Below, in pieces: positions 1 through 8,609 of a stretch of 64,000 nucleotides of DNA (position 1 is its first letter; each line of letters opens with the position of its first letter). Position numbers and translations under genes: made by a program. The DNA comes from Woeseiaceae bacterium (GTDB lineage: Bacteria; Pseudomonadota; Gammaproteobacteria; Steroidobacterales; Woeseiaceae). The stretch covers positions 1 through 64,000 of the forward strand of contig JANQPG010000100.1 in NCBI GenBank assembly GCA_028289545.1. Reading direction: 5' to 3'. The notes under the pieces are model-generated. The model was not told the origin of the DNA. It searched no databases and worked only from the letters and a program-made list of their open reading frames with translations.

Positions 1-167
1 AGATCCGGCGCAAAACGGCCGACCGTGGCCAGCGCCTTGTGTGCCGACTCGACGGCTTCGACCTCGTAGCCTTCCGCGCGCAGCCGAATGCTCAGGAGCC
101 GCAGCAGACCGGGGTCGTCGTCAACGAGCAGAATGCGCCCGAGCGCTTTGCTTTGCGGTGCAGCCAT
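1..167 (-). CDS. glrR: GlrR-type response regulator, N-terminal end only (cut by window edge)
   Basis: Only the first 55 codons are present, and the gene runs off the left edge. They read as the start of a receiver domain: a short tail, then ILLVDDDPGLLRLLSIRLRA with the acidic pocket aspartates, followed by a helix and EGYEVEAVESAHKAL. The phospho-acceptor region and any AAA+ or DNA-binding domains lie outside the window. The DDDPGLL signature and the position after a glrK-like kinase and a qseG-like lipoprotein on the same strand match GlrR (QseF), a sigma-54-dependent NtrC-family regulator of envelope functions. The family is inferred mainly from synteny. The spacer to the upstream lipoprotein gene is about 130 bases and holds nothing recognisable. 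Confidence 0.8.
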   Translation of the reverse strand, partial: MAAPQSKALGRILLVDDDPGLLRLLSIRLRAEGYEVEAVESAHKALATVGRFAPD

Positions 168-296
168 AGGACATAAGTGATAGTGAAATCAGGGGATAAG
201 GGTATGCCCCGGGGCAGTGGGGCGCAAGCGCCTGTCCTGTCGCAAATCGGCGAATTTGCTGCAAAATCACCCGGAAAAAGGGGTCGGGACTGCCGC

Positions 297-929
297 TTAC
301 TCTTGTTCGCGAATCGAGCGCTCGATCGTCGTGATGGCTTCCAGTTTCTGTTCCGCATCCGACAATTCGTCACGCAGGCGGCGGTTCTCCGCCTCGACCG
401 TGGCGAGGCGCTGATTGATCGCCTGTTCCTGGGTCTGCTGAGCGCGCGAGGAATTGGCTCTCAAGCGCCGGGTTTCGGATTCGAGCACCATCAGCTGCTC
501 GACGGCGCTAAGGTGGATCGTGGCCAGCGAGACTTCGGCCTGGGTCATCAGCGGCGCCTGTGTCAGTAGCTCGCGCAACAGGCTCTGGGCCTCCTGCGGG
601 TTGCTTTCCGGGTGCCCCGGCGCCGCCAGCACGAGCGCGTAGCGGAGACTCGTCGAAGGGTTGGGCGTAAGCTGCGCCGCCGCGCGCGAATCGGCAAAAA
701 TCTCTGCCTGCCGCGCCGGATCACCCGAGGCGATGTCCGCGAGGTCCCGCAGGTATTCCTCGGCCTCCGGTGCGCCCAGGATAACCGGATCTTTCTCGGC
801 CTCGTTGCCGCGCATCTCCAGCCAGTTCCTGGCCTGCGTGCACCCAGAGAGCGAACCGGCGGCAACAATAGCCAGCGTCGCCGCCAAGACGGGCCGTACG
901 TTTGCGATTGAGAGACGGGTTCTAAGCAT
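297..929 (-). CDS. qseG: QseG-like outer-membrane lipoprotein
   Basis: A 210-residue protein with a lipoprotein signal: a charged start, a hydrophobic stretch and the lipobox LSGC near residues 27-30. The C-terminal half (from about residue 140) is a predicted coiled coil rich in Glu, Arg and Gln, with the repeated pattern TVEAENRRLRDELSDAEQKL. It sits between a GlrK-like kinase, overlapping its 3' end by 8 bases, and a GlrR-like regulator. This is the place of qseG (yfhG) in the enterobacterial glrK-qseG-glrR operon. In that family the lipoprotein interacts with and tunes the kinase. Sequence conservation is normally low, so the call rests on lipobox, coiled coil and order. Confidence 0.75.
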   Translation of the reverse strand: MLRTRLSIANVRPVLAATLAIVAAGSLSGCTQARNWLEMRGNEAEKDPVILGAPEAEEYLRDLADIASGDPARQAEIFADSRAAAQLTPNPSTSLRYALVLAAPGHPESNPQEAQSLLRELLTQAPLMTQAEVSLATIHLSAVEQLMVLESETRRLRANSSRAQQTQEQAINQRLATVEAENRRLRDELSDAEQKLEAITTIERSIREQE

Positions 930-2388
930 TGGCGGCTATCTTCTGTTCCGACAGGCGGCGGTTTTGCGGAACGACAATACGGAAGTGCGCGCCGGGGAAC
1001 TCGTCGGTGTCTACGAGTTCGACCGAGCCGTCGTGCGCCTGCACGCACTCAAGCACAACGGACAGTCCAATACCCGTGCCGCCGACAAATCCGCCTTGTT
1101 CCCGGCGTCCCTGGAAAAACGCATCAAAAATCCTCGGTCCTTCCTCTTTCGGCACTCCGGGGCCGGTGTCCGCAAACTCCAGCACAAAGCTCGCCTTCGA
1201 TTGTTTCGCGCGAATGGTCACAAAACCGCCTTTTGGCGTGAACTTGATGGCATTCGACAGGAGATTATCCAGTACGGTGCGGATTTTTTCTCTATCCGCG
1301 TTCACAATTATATCGTCCACATCGAGTCTGAGCTGTATGTGGGCAGCCTTCAGCGCAAGCCGCTGCTCCTTGGCAACCGAGATCACGAGTGCACGCAACG
1401 GAAAGTCGGATAGCGTCAGTATTTCGCTCTTGGCCTGCCATGCGCTGAAACTCAGCAAATTCTCGATGAGCTGCTGCAGCTTGAGACCGTTGACGCGCAA
1501 TATGTCGGTCACCTCCCGCTGCGGTTTGTCGAGTTCTCCGACGGTCCCGTCGAGCAGTAGTTCAGTGCCCTCACGAATGTTCGCTAACGGCGTCTTGAGC
1601 TCATGCGACATATGACGCAGAAACTTGTTCTTTTCCTGCGCAAGTTCCAGAAGCCGCACGCGCAGCCACTCGAGCTGCCGGCCGAGGCGTTCGAGGTCTG
1701 TCGGGCCCTTGACCTTGATGGGTTTTGAGAAACCGCTCTCGCCGAGCTGATGGATGGCCGAGTCGATCTGCCGGATCGGCCGCGCAACCAGCAGCGTGAA
1801 AATCAGTACGAGCAGAACGGTGCCCGGGACGAGCGCGGCCACCTGCCATGCGGAGATGCGCTGCGCATCGCGCATACTGTTCTTGAGCGCAAGCAGCTCG
1901 TCGTCGACGTAGGTCGTGAGGATACCGGTAAACTCCCCGGTGCGCTGGCGGATGCCGGAAAACCGGTCGAGAGCAGCCTGTGCATCGTCGTCGCTGACGT
2001 CGGCTGCCATGAGCGCCAGGACAACGCCGCGCACGTCACTGCCGATCGATTCCATCAGGGTGACGGAGTCCGCCAGTTCGGCCAGCGGACGCATGTCCTC
2101 GAGCCGTTCATTCAGCGTGCCGAGGTCTTGCTGCAGGAGCGCGAGACTCTCCTCGCTGCGTAGGATGACGTGCTGCCGGGCGACGCGCTCCAGCGTGCCG
2201 ACCTGCTCCGCGAGGAGCCGGTTGTTCTCGGCGGCTGCAACACCCGTCGTGACCAGCCGTTCACTCTGCTCGGCCAGCCGGTCGAGACTCAGAAGCGCCC
2301 AGACGACGGCAACCAGCAGCGGCAGCGCAACCAGTCCAAAACCGACGAGTATGAGGCCGTTAAGTGAACGTGGGCGACGTATCCGCAT
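922..2388 (-). CDS. glrK: GlrK-type sensor histidine kinase
   Basis: A 488-residue inner-membrane kinase. A first TM segment spans about residues 11-33. A periplasmic helical region of about 140 residues follows, then a second TM at about 180-200 (VPGTVLLVLIFTLLVARPI) leading into a HAMP linker. The HisKA domain carries the H-box FLRHMSHELKTPLANIREG. The HATPase_c domain carries the N-box DNLLSNAIKFTP, the G1 box ADTGPGVP and the G2 box GGTGIGLSV, so all catalytic elements are present. It would autophosphorylate and pass phosphate to the adjacent GlrR-type regulator. The stop codon overlaps the start of the lipoprotein gene by 8 bases, indicating translational coupling. The kinase-lipoprotein-regulator order supports GlrK (QseE) over other HAMP kinases. 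Confidence 0.88.
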   Translation of the reverse strand: MRIRRPRSLNGLILVGFGLVALPLLVAVVWALLSLDRLAEQSERLVTTGVAAAENNRLLAEQVGTLERVARQHVILRSEESLALLQQDLGTLNERLEDMRPLAELADSVTLMESIGSDVRGVVLALMAADVSDDDAQAALDRFSGIRQRTGEFTGILTTYVDDELLALKNSMRDAQRISAWQVAALVPGTVLLVLIFTLLVARPIRQIDSAIHQLGESGFSKPIKVKGPTDLERLGRQLEWLRVRLLELAQEKNKFLRHMSHELKTPLANIREGTELLLDGTVGELDKPQREVTDILRVNGLKLQQLIENLLSFSAWQAKSEILTLSDFPLRALVISVAKEQRLALKAAHIQLRLDVDDIIVNADREKIRTVLDNLLSNAIKFTPKGGFVTIRAKQSKASFVLEFADTGPGVPKEEGPRIFDAFFQGRREQGGFVGGTGIGLSVVLECVQAHDGSVELVDTDEFPGAHFRIVVPQNRRLSEQKIAANA

Positions 2389-2409
2389 GCCGGAAGTGTA
2401 GCATCGTGC

Positions 2410-3420
2410 TCAGGCCGCCCAGTAGGCGCTGGGGTCTCGGGAGGCAATTCTGCGTTCCCAGGCCAGCGCGGTCTTGACGATTGTCTCGAGATCGTCGAAG
2501 CGAGGCTGCCAGCCGAGTACCTCGTGGATGCGGCCGACCGCGGCGACCAGCTCTGGCGGATCGCCGGCGCGGCGCTCCGCCTCGACGATGTTGAGCGCCT
2601 TGCCGTTGGCTGCCTCGACGGCTTTGAGTACTTCCCGAACGCTGTAGCCGTGGCCGTAGCCGGCATTCAGCGTCGTGGACTTGCCACCCTCGCGCAGGTA
2701 GTTGAGCGCGTTGATATGCGCGCTTGCGAGATCTTCGACGTGGATGTAGTCGCGAAGGCCCGTGCCGTCCGGGGTCGGGTAGTCCGTGCCGTAGATCGAT
2801 ACGGTAGAGCGCTTGCCCACCGCTGCCTCGCAGGCCACCTTGACCAGCAGCGTTGCGTCCGGTGTCGATTGGCCAATGCGTCCGCCGGGTTCACAGCCGG
2901 CGACGTTAAAGTAGCGCAGCGCAACGTAGCTTGGACCTCCGGCCATCGCGAGATCCCGTAACATCCATTCCGTCATCAGTTTGGAGCTGCCGTACGGATT
3001 GATCGGCGCGGTAGGCGTGTCTTCGCAGGCCTTGCCGGTTTCGGGCAGGCCATAAACGGCCGCCGTCGACGAGAACACAATGTGCCTGACGCCGTGCCTG
3101 TGCGCGGCTTCCAGTAGCGTGCGGCTGGAGGCCGTGTTGTTGCGGTAATACTTGAGCGGGTCGCTGACCGACTCCGGCACCACGGTGTGCGCCGCGAAAT
3201 GCATGACCGTATCGATGTCGTTGGCCGAGAACAGTGCTTCGAGGCGGTCGGCGTCTCCGGTGTCACCGACGACCAGTTCGCCGGCCAGGACAGCCTCTCG
3301 AAAGCCGGTCGAGAGATTGTCGAGCACGATCACGTCTTCGCCCAGTTCGCCGAGCTGTCGCACGACGTGACTGCCAATGTAGCCGGCGCCTCCGGTGACC
3401 AGTATCTTCTTGTTTCTCAT
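2410..3420 (-). CDS. galE: UDP-glucose 4-epimerase
   Basis: A 336-residue extended SDR enzyme, the usual GalE length. The N-terminus is MRNKKILVTGGAGYIGSHVV, containing the NAD-binding GGAGYIG. The catalytic Ser/Thr lies in FSSTAAVYG and the Tyr/Lys pair in NPYGSSK. The substrate-side signature YFNVAGC and the late RAGDPPELVA segment are typical of GalE. It interconverts UDP-glucose and UDP-galactose for surface polysaccharide. The frame stays open 40 codons upstream, but I start at 3420 because a good ribosome site (GAGAAAG) lies just before it and the Rossmann fold begins at once. It lies 21 bases upstream of glrK on the same strand, so the four genes may be co-transcribed. Confidence 0.95.
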   Translation of the reverse strand: MRNKKILVTGGAGYIGSHVVRQLGELGEDVIVLDNLSTGFREAVLAGELVVGDTGDADRLEALFSANDIDTVMHFAAHTVVPESVSDPLKYYRNNTASSRTLLEAAHRHGVRHIVFSSTAAVYGLPETGKACEDTPTAPINPYGSSKLMTEWMLRDLAMAGGPSYVALRYFNVAGCEPGGRIGQSTPDATLLVKVACEAAVGKRSTVSIYGTDYPTPDGTGLRDYIHVEDLASAHINALNYLREGGKSTTLNAGYGHGYSVREVLKAVEAANGKALNIVEAERRAGDPPELVAAVGRIHEVLGWQPRFDDLETIVKTALAWERRIASRDPSAYWAA

Positions 3421-3722
3421 GACTTTCTCGGCTCCGCGCCGGCTGCGAGGCAAAAGCCTTGCTGATCTGTGAACCCGGCCGGGGTTTTCTGGCACGAGTT
3501 TAGCAATACTCCTGTGAAGATTTGCGGACCTGGATCGCACTATATTATGTGAGGCAGGTCGGACTTTTGTCGCTAAAAGCGGACGGTCCGGGTTGTGTTG
3601 CGGTTCAGCTTCGAAAGGTATGCTGTGGCGTCGGGCGGCCGCAAGGGCCGCCGGTAGCGGCCCCCTGAGGTGGCTGCAGCGCTTTAGCGGGTAAAGATCT
3701 TTTTAAAGGTGGGCGCAGGAAC
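3421..3722 (+). other. 302-base spacer with possible promoter and a leader hairpin
   Basis: Divergent spacer between galE and the metallopeptidase gene. A weak sigma-70-like pair for the rightward gene can be read as TTGCGG (3522-3527) and TATTAT (3543-3548), although its 15-base spacing is short. In the leader, GGCGGCC (3634-3640) pairs with GGCCGCC (3646-3652) around a 5-base loop. I do not recognise a known riboswitch. The region just before the GTG start is AT-richer and ends in the ribosome site CAGGAAC. Confidence 0.4.
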
Positions 3723-5834
3723 GTGAGGTTAAAACTGTCTTTTGCATCGATCAGAACGATCGCTGGTATGGCCCTGGCGGCTGTCTCCCTTGCGGCCTGC
3801 GGCGGGGGGGGAGGAGACGACTCTCCGCTGTCGCCGCCATCGCCACCCCCTCCGCCGACGAACCAGGCGCCGACGGTCAGCGTGGGTGTCGATCAGACCG
3901 TTAACGAGAACTCGACCGTAACCCTGACCGCCACGGCGAGCGACCCGAACGGCGACACGCTGACGTACAGCTGGAGGCAGACCTCAGGTGCAGCCGTGAC
4001 GCTCAATAACGCCAACACAGCACAAGCCAGTTTTGTTGCTCCGGACGTTGTGCTGAACGCGCCGCAGGTGTTCGGTTTTGAGGTGACGGTCAGCGACGGC
4101 AGTTTAAATGCAACCGACAGCCTGAGCGTGACGGTGCAGGAGCTGCCGCCGTCCACGGGCAGCGTTACGGTGTCCGGTCTGCTGCAGTATGAGTTTGTAC
4201 CTCCGAATCCGAACTGCCAGGGATTGAATTTTGGCGCCACGTTCGCGCGCCCGATACGCGGTGCGACGGTGCAGGTGCTGAACGCGACCAATTCGGCTGT
4301 CCTGGGCTCGACCGCCTCTGACGAAAACGGCAACTATTCGATTACCAACGTCCCGAACAACACGCAGGTGTTCGTACGCGTACTCTCCGAGCTGAAGGCG
4401 GGATTCGGCAACTCGAGCTGGAGCGTCGAGGTTCGCGACAATTTTGTGCCGAACGGCAGCGACCAGGACAATCCGTCCAACCCGCCGTACCGAAACGGCC
4501 CGATGTATGCGCTCGACGACGCGGCGTTCAATACCGGCGCGAGCGACGTGACGCGCAATCTGCTCGCGGAAACGGGCTGGAACGGCATCAGCTACACCGG
4601 CCCGCGCGCGGCCGCGCCGTTTGCGGTGCTCGACGCAATGTATGCCGGTATGCGCTTCGTCAATGCGGCGGACCCGAACGTGGACTTCGACTCGCTGACA
4701 GCGTACTGGAGCGTCAACAACAAGCTGATAACGTCCGGCGCTCTGGACGTCTCCGCCGGTGAGCTGACGGCGTCGTTCTATCGCGGCGGCGTTCGTGAGA
4801 TTGTCCTGACGGGCGACGCGGCAACCGATACCGAGGAGTTCGACGATCACGTGGCCGTTCACGAGTGGGGTCACTACTTCGAAGACGCGCTGGCGCGCAC
4901 GGATTCGACGGGTGGCCCGCACGCCATCGGCGACAGGATCGACGCACGGCTGGCTTGGAGCGAGGGCTGGGCGACGGCCCTGGCTGGAATGGCGCTCGAC
5001 GAGCCTGTGTACTGCGATACCGGGCCCGCGGGCGCGGGAACGGGTTTCGGTATTGGCGCCGAATTCGGCAGCTACGATGCGCGCGGCTGGTACGACGAGA
5101 TTTCGGTGGTGCGCTTTCTGTACGACCTGTACGACTCGACCAACACGGACGACACGACAGGCAGCGGCGACGACATATCGATCGGTTTTGGGCCGATCTA
5201 CAACGTTATGCGGGGACCGCTGGCATCCACCGAAGCGTTTGCGACCGTGTTTGTGTTTGCAAACGAGCTCCGGAGTTCGCTAACTCCCGCTGAGCAGGCC
5301 GGCCTGGATGCGCAGCTGCAGCGCGAAGACATGACCCCGGGGGCCGATATCTGGGGCGTCGGCGAAACCAACGAACCGCCCGGTGCGCGCGACGTATTCC
5401 CGCTGTACACCGACGTTGCCACGAACGGCGCGGTCACCAACATATGCATGAACACCGACTACGATCTTTCATCGATTGGGGGTATCCCTGGCCGCACCGG
5501 CAACAAGCTCGCGGAACGTCGCTTCCTGCGCATCAATATTCCCGCGCTCGATTCGTATCGCTTCACGATCACGACAACCACGGCAATCCCGGGCGTCGAC
5601 GATCCCAATGACGAGTCCGATCGCAGCGACCCCGACCTGTTCGTCTTTCAGCGCGGCAACCTTGTTGCGTTCGGCTTTAGCGGAGTGGCGGATTCCGAGA
5701 CCTTTGTCAGCCAGAATCCGCTGCCGGCGGGGCTCTATGTTGCCGAACTCTCGGAGTTCCGGTTCCGCGATGACAACACGCCGGCGGACTTCCCGGATCG
5801 GGTATGCTTTGACGTCTCGATCGTGCCGAACTAA
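3723..5834 (+). CDS. Exported PKD-domain zinc metallopeptidase (gluzincin-like) lipoprotein
   Basis: A 703-residue predicted lipoprotein with a GTG start behind CAGGAAC. The signal peptide ends in a LAAC lipobox, followed by a Gly-rich then Pro-rich linker. Residues about 47-140 form a PKD/cadherin-like module (APTVSVGVDQTVNENSTVTL through DSLSVTVQ). A carboxypeptidase-regulatory-like beta sandwich follows, at about 145-235. The catalytic region has HEWGHYFED (H380, E381, H384) and a downstream WSEGWATALAG whose E414 could be the third zinc ligand, as in gluzincins. The C-terminal part (about 590-703) resembles a pre-peptidase C-terminal beta domain. The likely role is extracytoplasmic protein degradation. 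I cannot assign a named MEROPS family. Eight consecutive G bases just after the lipobox codon are noted separately. Confidence 0.75.
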   Translation: MRLKLSFASIRTIAGMALAAVSLAACGGGGGDDSPLSPPSPPPPPTNQAPTVSVGVDQTVNENSTVTLTATASDPNGDTLTYSWRQTSGAAVTLNNANTAQASFVAPDVVLNAPQVFGFEVTVSDGSLNATDSLSVTVQELPPSTGSVTVSGLLQYEFVPPNPNCQGLNFGATFARPIRGATVQVLNATNSAVLGSTASDENGNYSITNVPNNTQVFVRVLSELKAGFGNSSWSVEVRDNFVPNGSDQDNPSNPPYRNGPMYALDDAAFNTGASDVTRNLLAETGWNGISYTGPRAAAPFAVLDAMYAGMRFVNAADPNVDFDSLTAYWSVNNKLITSGALDVSAGELTASFYRGGVREIVLTGDAATDTEEFDDHVAVHEWGHYFEDALARTDSTGGPHAIGDRIDARLAWSEGWATALAGMALDEPVYCDTGPAGAGTGFGIGAEFGSYDARGWYDEISVVRFLYDLYDSTNTDDTTGSGDDISIGFGPIYNVMRGPLASTEAFATVFVFANELRSSLTPAEQAGLDAQLQREDMTPGADIWGVGETNEPPGARDVFPLYTDVATNGAVTNICMNTDYDLSSIGGIPGRTGNKLAERRFLRINIPALDSYRFTITTTTAIPGVDDPNDESDRSDPDLFVFQRGNLVAFGFSGVADSETFVSQNPLPAGLYVAELSEFRFRDDNTPADFPDRVCFDVSIVPN
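3804..3811 (+). repeat. G8 homopolymer tract inside a lipoprotein gene
   Basis: Eight consecutive G within the polyglycine linker immediately after the lipobox cysteine codon. Loss or gain of one G would shift frame and abolish the metallopeptidase. The window frame is the open one. Confidence 0.9.
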
Positions 5835-5893
5835 TGACTTTGCACGGCCTCTCAACCATGGCCGCGTATCCGAAACACCAGAGGAAAACGAAG

Positions 5894-6487
5894 ATGATTG
5901 CTGCGACCGCTTTGAGGCTCACGACCGACGGCTTCCGTTTGCCGCTGCTGCTCCTGCTGCTTGCGGGTGCGCTGGCCGCCTGCGGCGGCGACAGGGCAGC
6001 CAACGAGCAACAGGCCGCCGTGCTTTCGGAGGAAGAGAAGCACGCGATGATCTCCGAGGATCCGGTAAGCCCGGGCGCACCCGTCAAGATTGCGCACAGC
6101 CTCGTGGGAACGCCGGTTGTTGGACAGCCCCTGGCGATCAACCTGAGTTTGACGTCGATGCGCGGCGTGGTGCCGATGGCGGTCGAATACCGCATCAACG
6201 ATACGTCGGCCATGCGCTTTCCCGAGCAGCAGGTGCGCGCGGCAACGGTCAGCCCCGATGCCGCGACTCTCGAGGCCATTCAGCAGGTCACGGTCATACC
6301 GCAGCGGGAGGGACGGCTTTACCTCAACGTGTCGGTGGGCGTCGAGTCCGATACGGGCACGTCCTCGACGGTCATGGCGATCCCGATTCAGGTGGGCAGC
6401 GGGCCTCGTTCTTACGAAGAGAACGGCCAGCTCAGGACCGACGCCAACGGTCAGACTGTCCGGGCACTGCCGGCATCGTCCAACTGA
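5894..6487 (+). CDS. Hypothetical lipoprotein
   Basis: A 197-residue protein with a strongly hydrophobic signal (LPLLLLLLAGALAAC) ending in the lipobox LAAC near residue 29. The mature part is about 170 residues, beta-rich and without cysteines. It includes a segment like GQPLAINLSLTSMRG that resembles an immunoglobulin-like fold, and ends in a low-complexity tail. The frame is open 20 codons earlier, overlapping the previous stop. I chose 5894 because GAGGAAAACGAAG precedes it and the signal peptide begins there. It lies 59 bases after the metallopeptidase gene on the same strand, so the two are probably co-expressed at the envelope. I do not recognise a family. Confidence 0.7.
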   Translation: MIAATALRLTTDGFRLPLLLLLLAGALAACGGDRAANEQQAAVLSEEEKHAMISEDPVSPGAPVKIAHSLVGTPVVGQPLAINLSLTSMRGVVPMAVEYRINDTSAMRFPEQQVRAATVSPDAATLEAIQQVTVIPQREGRLYLNVSVGVESDTGTSSTVMAIPIQVGSGPRSYEENGQLRTDANGQTVRALPASSN

Positions 6488-6561
6488 AAATCCGCGTGCC
6501 GGCGGCGGTTCCGCCACCGGCCGCCCGACTCGAAACGCACCGGTACCTCCGGGCTTCCAGG

Positions 6562-7536
6562 TCATTGCCGTCGCTTGTGATGATCTCCGCGTTGCCGCGC
6601 CGTAGCGGAAAGTTCAAGACAAGTCTCGGCGACAAGATTCCGAAACCATTGATGGAAAGGATCTTCATCGGATCTTGCATGCCAGATCGTCGAAACAGGA
6701 AACGGGTCGACTCCGATCGGCAATTCGCTTAGTTCCAGGTCGAACTCTGCGGCGAAGAAATACGCAGCCACTGCCGGCATGTTAATCAGCGATGGCTGCG
6801 CCTTGAGAAGGAACGGGGCGGCTGAGAAATTCGACAAGGCAATGGCGACACTTCTCTCCTTGCCGATGACGGCTAATGCATCGTCGATTTGACCCCGCAG
6901 GTCTCCGCTCAAAGAACGAAACAGGTGGGGTGTTTCTACATAGGTTGTGATGTTCAGGTCGCCGTCCGTACCAAGTTGCGTTCGATCATAGAGCGCCATG
7001 AACGGTTCATCGTAAAGACTTCGAAAGCGATGTCGTTTGTCCAATGTTTTCGGGTTCGCCGATAGCGCAAGGTCAGCATCGCCGCTATCAAGCCTTTCGA
7101 CCAGAGTCCGATAATCGGCTGGCCTAATGATCATGCGAACGCCAGGCGCGTCCTGCGCCAGACGTGCCGAGAGTTTCGGCAACAGCGCGACATCCAGATC
7201 GTCGGGCGCCGCGAACCTTACACTTCGATCCTCCCGGGCAGGGTCAAAAGACCGTACCGCCCGGATCGATGCCTCAATTGATGACAACGCCGGCGCAAGC
7301 CGTGTCCACAATGCGATGGCGCGACTGGTGGGATCCATACCTGTACTGGTCTTGACGAACAGCTGATCACCAATCGCATATCGGAGGCGGGACAGCGCCA
7401 TGGACACAGCCGATGGTCCTATATAAAGACGATCGGCTGCTTTGGCCACGGAGCGCTCCCGCATGACGGCTGAGAAAACGAGCAGCAGATTCAGGTCGAG
7501 TTTACGTAACTCAATTTCGCTGAATTCACCCTTCAT
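6562..7536 (-). CDS. LysR-family transcriptional regulator
   Basis: A 324-residue protein. The N-terminal winged HTH (about residues 8-65) reads LRKLDLNLLLVFSAVMRERS, then AADRLYIGPSAVSMALSRLR. A LysR substrate-binding domain follows (about 90-300). The start at 7536 puts the HTH at the usual distance; ATG at 7581 is also in frame, and neither has a clear ribosome site. It is divergent from the metallo-beta-lactamase gene, with 77 bases between the two starts. That is the classic LysR arrangement, so the neighbouring hydrolase/SDR pair is the likely target. The inducer cannot be read from sequence. Confidence 0.9.
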   Translation of the reverse strand: MKGEFSEIELRKLDLNLLLVFSAVMRERSVAKAADRLYIGPSAVSMALSRLRYAIGDQLFVKTSTGMDPTSRAIALWTRLAPALSSIEASIRAVRSFDPAREDRSVRFAAPDDLDVALLPKLSARLAQDAPGVRMIIRPADYRTLVERLDSGDADLALSANPKTLDKRHRFRSLYDEPFMALYDRTQLGTDGDLNITTYVETPHLFRSLSGDLRGQIDDALAVIGKERSVAIALSNFSAAPFLLKAQPSLINMPAVAAYFFAAEFDLELSELPIGVDPFPVSTIWHARSDEDPFHQWFRNLVAETCLELSATARQRGDHHKRRQ

Positions 7537-7539
7537 AAT

Positions 7540-7552
7540 AATCAATTTGATT
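7540..7552. promoter_or_regulatory. 13-bp palindrome in LysR divergent promoter
   Basis: AATCAA-T-TTGATT is a perfect inverted repeat about a single central base, only 3 bases from the LysR start codon. LysR regulators usually bind interrupted dyads of the T-N11-A type in the divergent intergenic region. This is a candidate autoregulatory operator for the LysR protein. Confidence 0.45.
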
Positions 7553-7613
7553 GACTTAACCCGACCTGTCAAGTTGTTCATCAACGCTGATCAACCCGAC
7601 AGGAGAAGGACTC

Positions 7614-8609
7614 ATGAATCGTTTCAGCCACAGTTTCGGACTAACGAACGGCCTCGCACTGCTGATCGCGCTTGGCGCACAAGTTTTGAGCGCGCAAGCC
7701 TCCTTTGCCCAGACGCCGGTCTCGGTTGCTGACCCGGAGACTTACGAGCTCGGCCGCTACACATATAGCGGGCACGGCTCGGTCAACACCCACTGGATCG
7801 AGACGCCCACTAGCGTCATCGTTATCGACACGCAACGCGATACGCTGCACGCGGCCGAGGCGCTTGCGGCCGTGAAAACGCTCGGTAAGCCGGTACGGGC
7901 CATCTTCGTCACACACGGTCACCCGGATCACTACACCGGCCTCGAGCAGTTTCGAGAGGAGTGGCCAGACACCGATATCTATGCGTCTGCCGAAACCATT
8001 CGGGTGATCGAGACGGATCACTACGGTTATCACCAGGTTGTTCGCGAACTGGCCCCTGAAGCAGCGCCGGGGACATTTGTCGTCCCGAACAAGGTGATCG
8101 AGCCTGACTCAACGTTGTCGATCGACGGCGTGACAATCGTGACTCGAGAAATGGGTCCCAGCGAGGCAACCAGTGCAACGGCCCTCTATCTACCGGCCAC
8201 CGGCGACCTTTACACCGGCGATACAGTGTTGAACGGCATGCACGGTTTTTTCCTGGAGGAAGGCTCCGACGAAGTCTTGAGCACGGTCGATGCCCACCGG
8301 GTTCTCTTCCCTGATGCGGTCACGATTCATCCGGGTCACGGGAATCCCGGCCCCGCGGAGGACCTTCTTGCAGCACACGCCGCCTACACGGTGGACGCGC
8401 GCGGACGCGTTGCGAGAGCCATTGCCGAAGGACTGGACCCGGAAGCCATCGTCTCGCGAGTCGAGGAAGAGCTATTCGCGGCCTATCCCGACCACACCGT
8501 ACCGGGCGGACAGCCCAACATGGTCGAGCTCAGCGTTCGAGGCCTGGTCAGCGAGCTTTCGGAAAAGCCCATCGTGCAGCGGGCTGTCACCGATGGAGAG
8601 AGCCAGTGA
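7614..8609 (+). CDS. Exported metallo-beta-lactamase-fold hydrolase
   Basis: A 331-residue protein with a cleavable signal peptide (residues 1-33, ending ASFAQ). The MBL core has the metal-binding motif THGHPDHYTG (H101, H103, D105, H106), a later GDTVLNGMHGF segment and HPGHGNPGP as the distal histidine site. The fold hydrolyses beta-lactams, lactones, thioesters or other esters. The sequence resembles class B beta-lactamase-like and quinoprotein-relay-type hydrolases more than glyoxalase II, but the substrate is unknown. The ribosome site AGGAGAAGG precedes the start. The last bases overlap the following SDR gene by 4, so the two are translationally coupled and likely under the divergent LysR protein. 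Confidence 0.85.
   Translation: MNRFSHSFGLTNGLALLIALGAQVLSAQASFAQTPVSVADPETYELGRYTYSGHGSVNTHWIETPTSVIVIDTQRDTLHAAEALAAVKTLGKPVRAIFVTHGHPDHYTGLEQFREEWPDTDIYASAETIRVIETDHYGYHQVVRELAPEAAPGTFVVPNKVIEPDSTLSIDGVTIVTREMGPSEATSATALYLPATGDLYTGDTVLNGMHGFFLEEGSDEVLSTVDAHRVLFPDAVTIHPGHGNPGPAEDLLAAHAAYTVDARGRVARAIAEGLDPEAIVSRVEEELFAAYPDHTVPGGQPNMVELSVRGLVSELSEKPIVQRAVTDGESQ

Noticed and set aside
3600..3722. c-di-GMP (GEMM) riboswitch in the metallopeptidase leader
   Set aside because: The hairpin is present, but the GEMM core words and tetraloop-receptor arrangement are not found.
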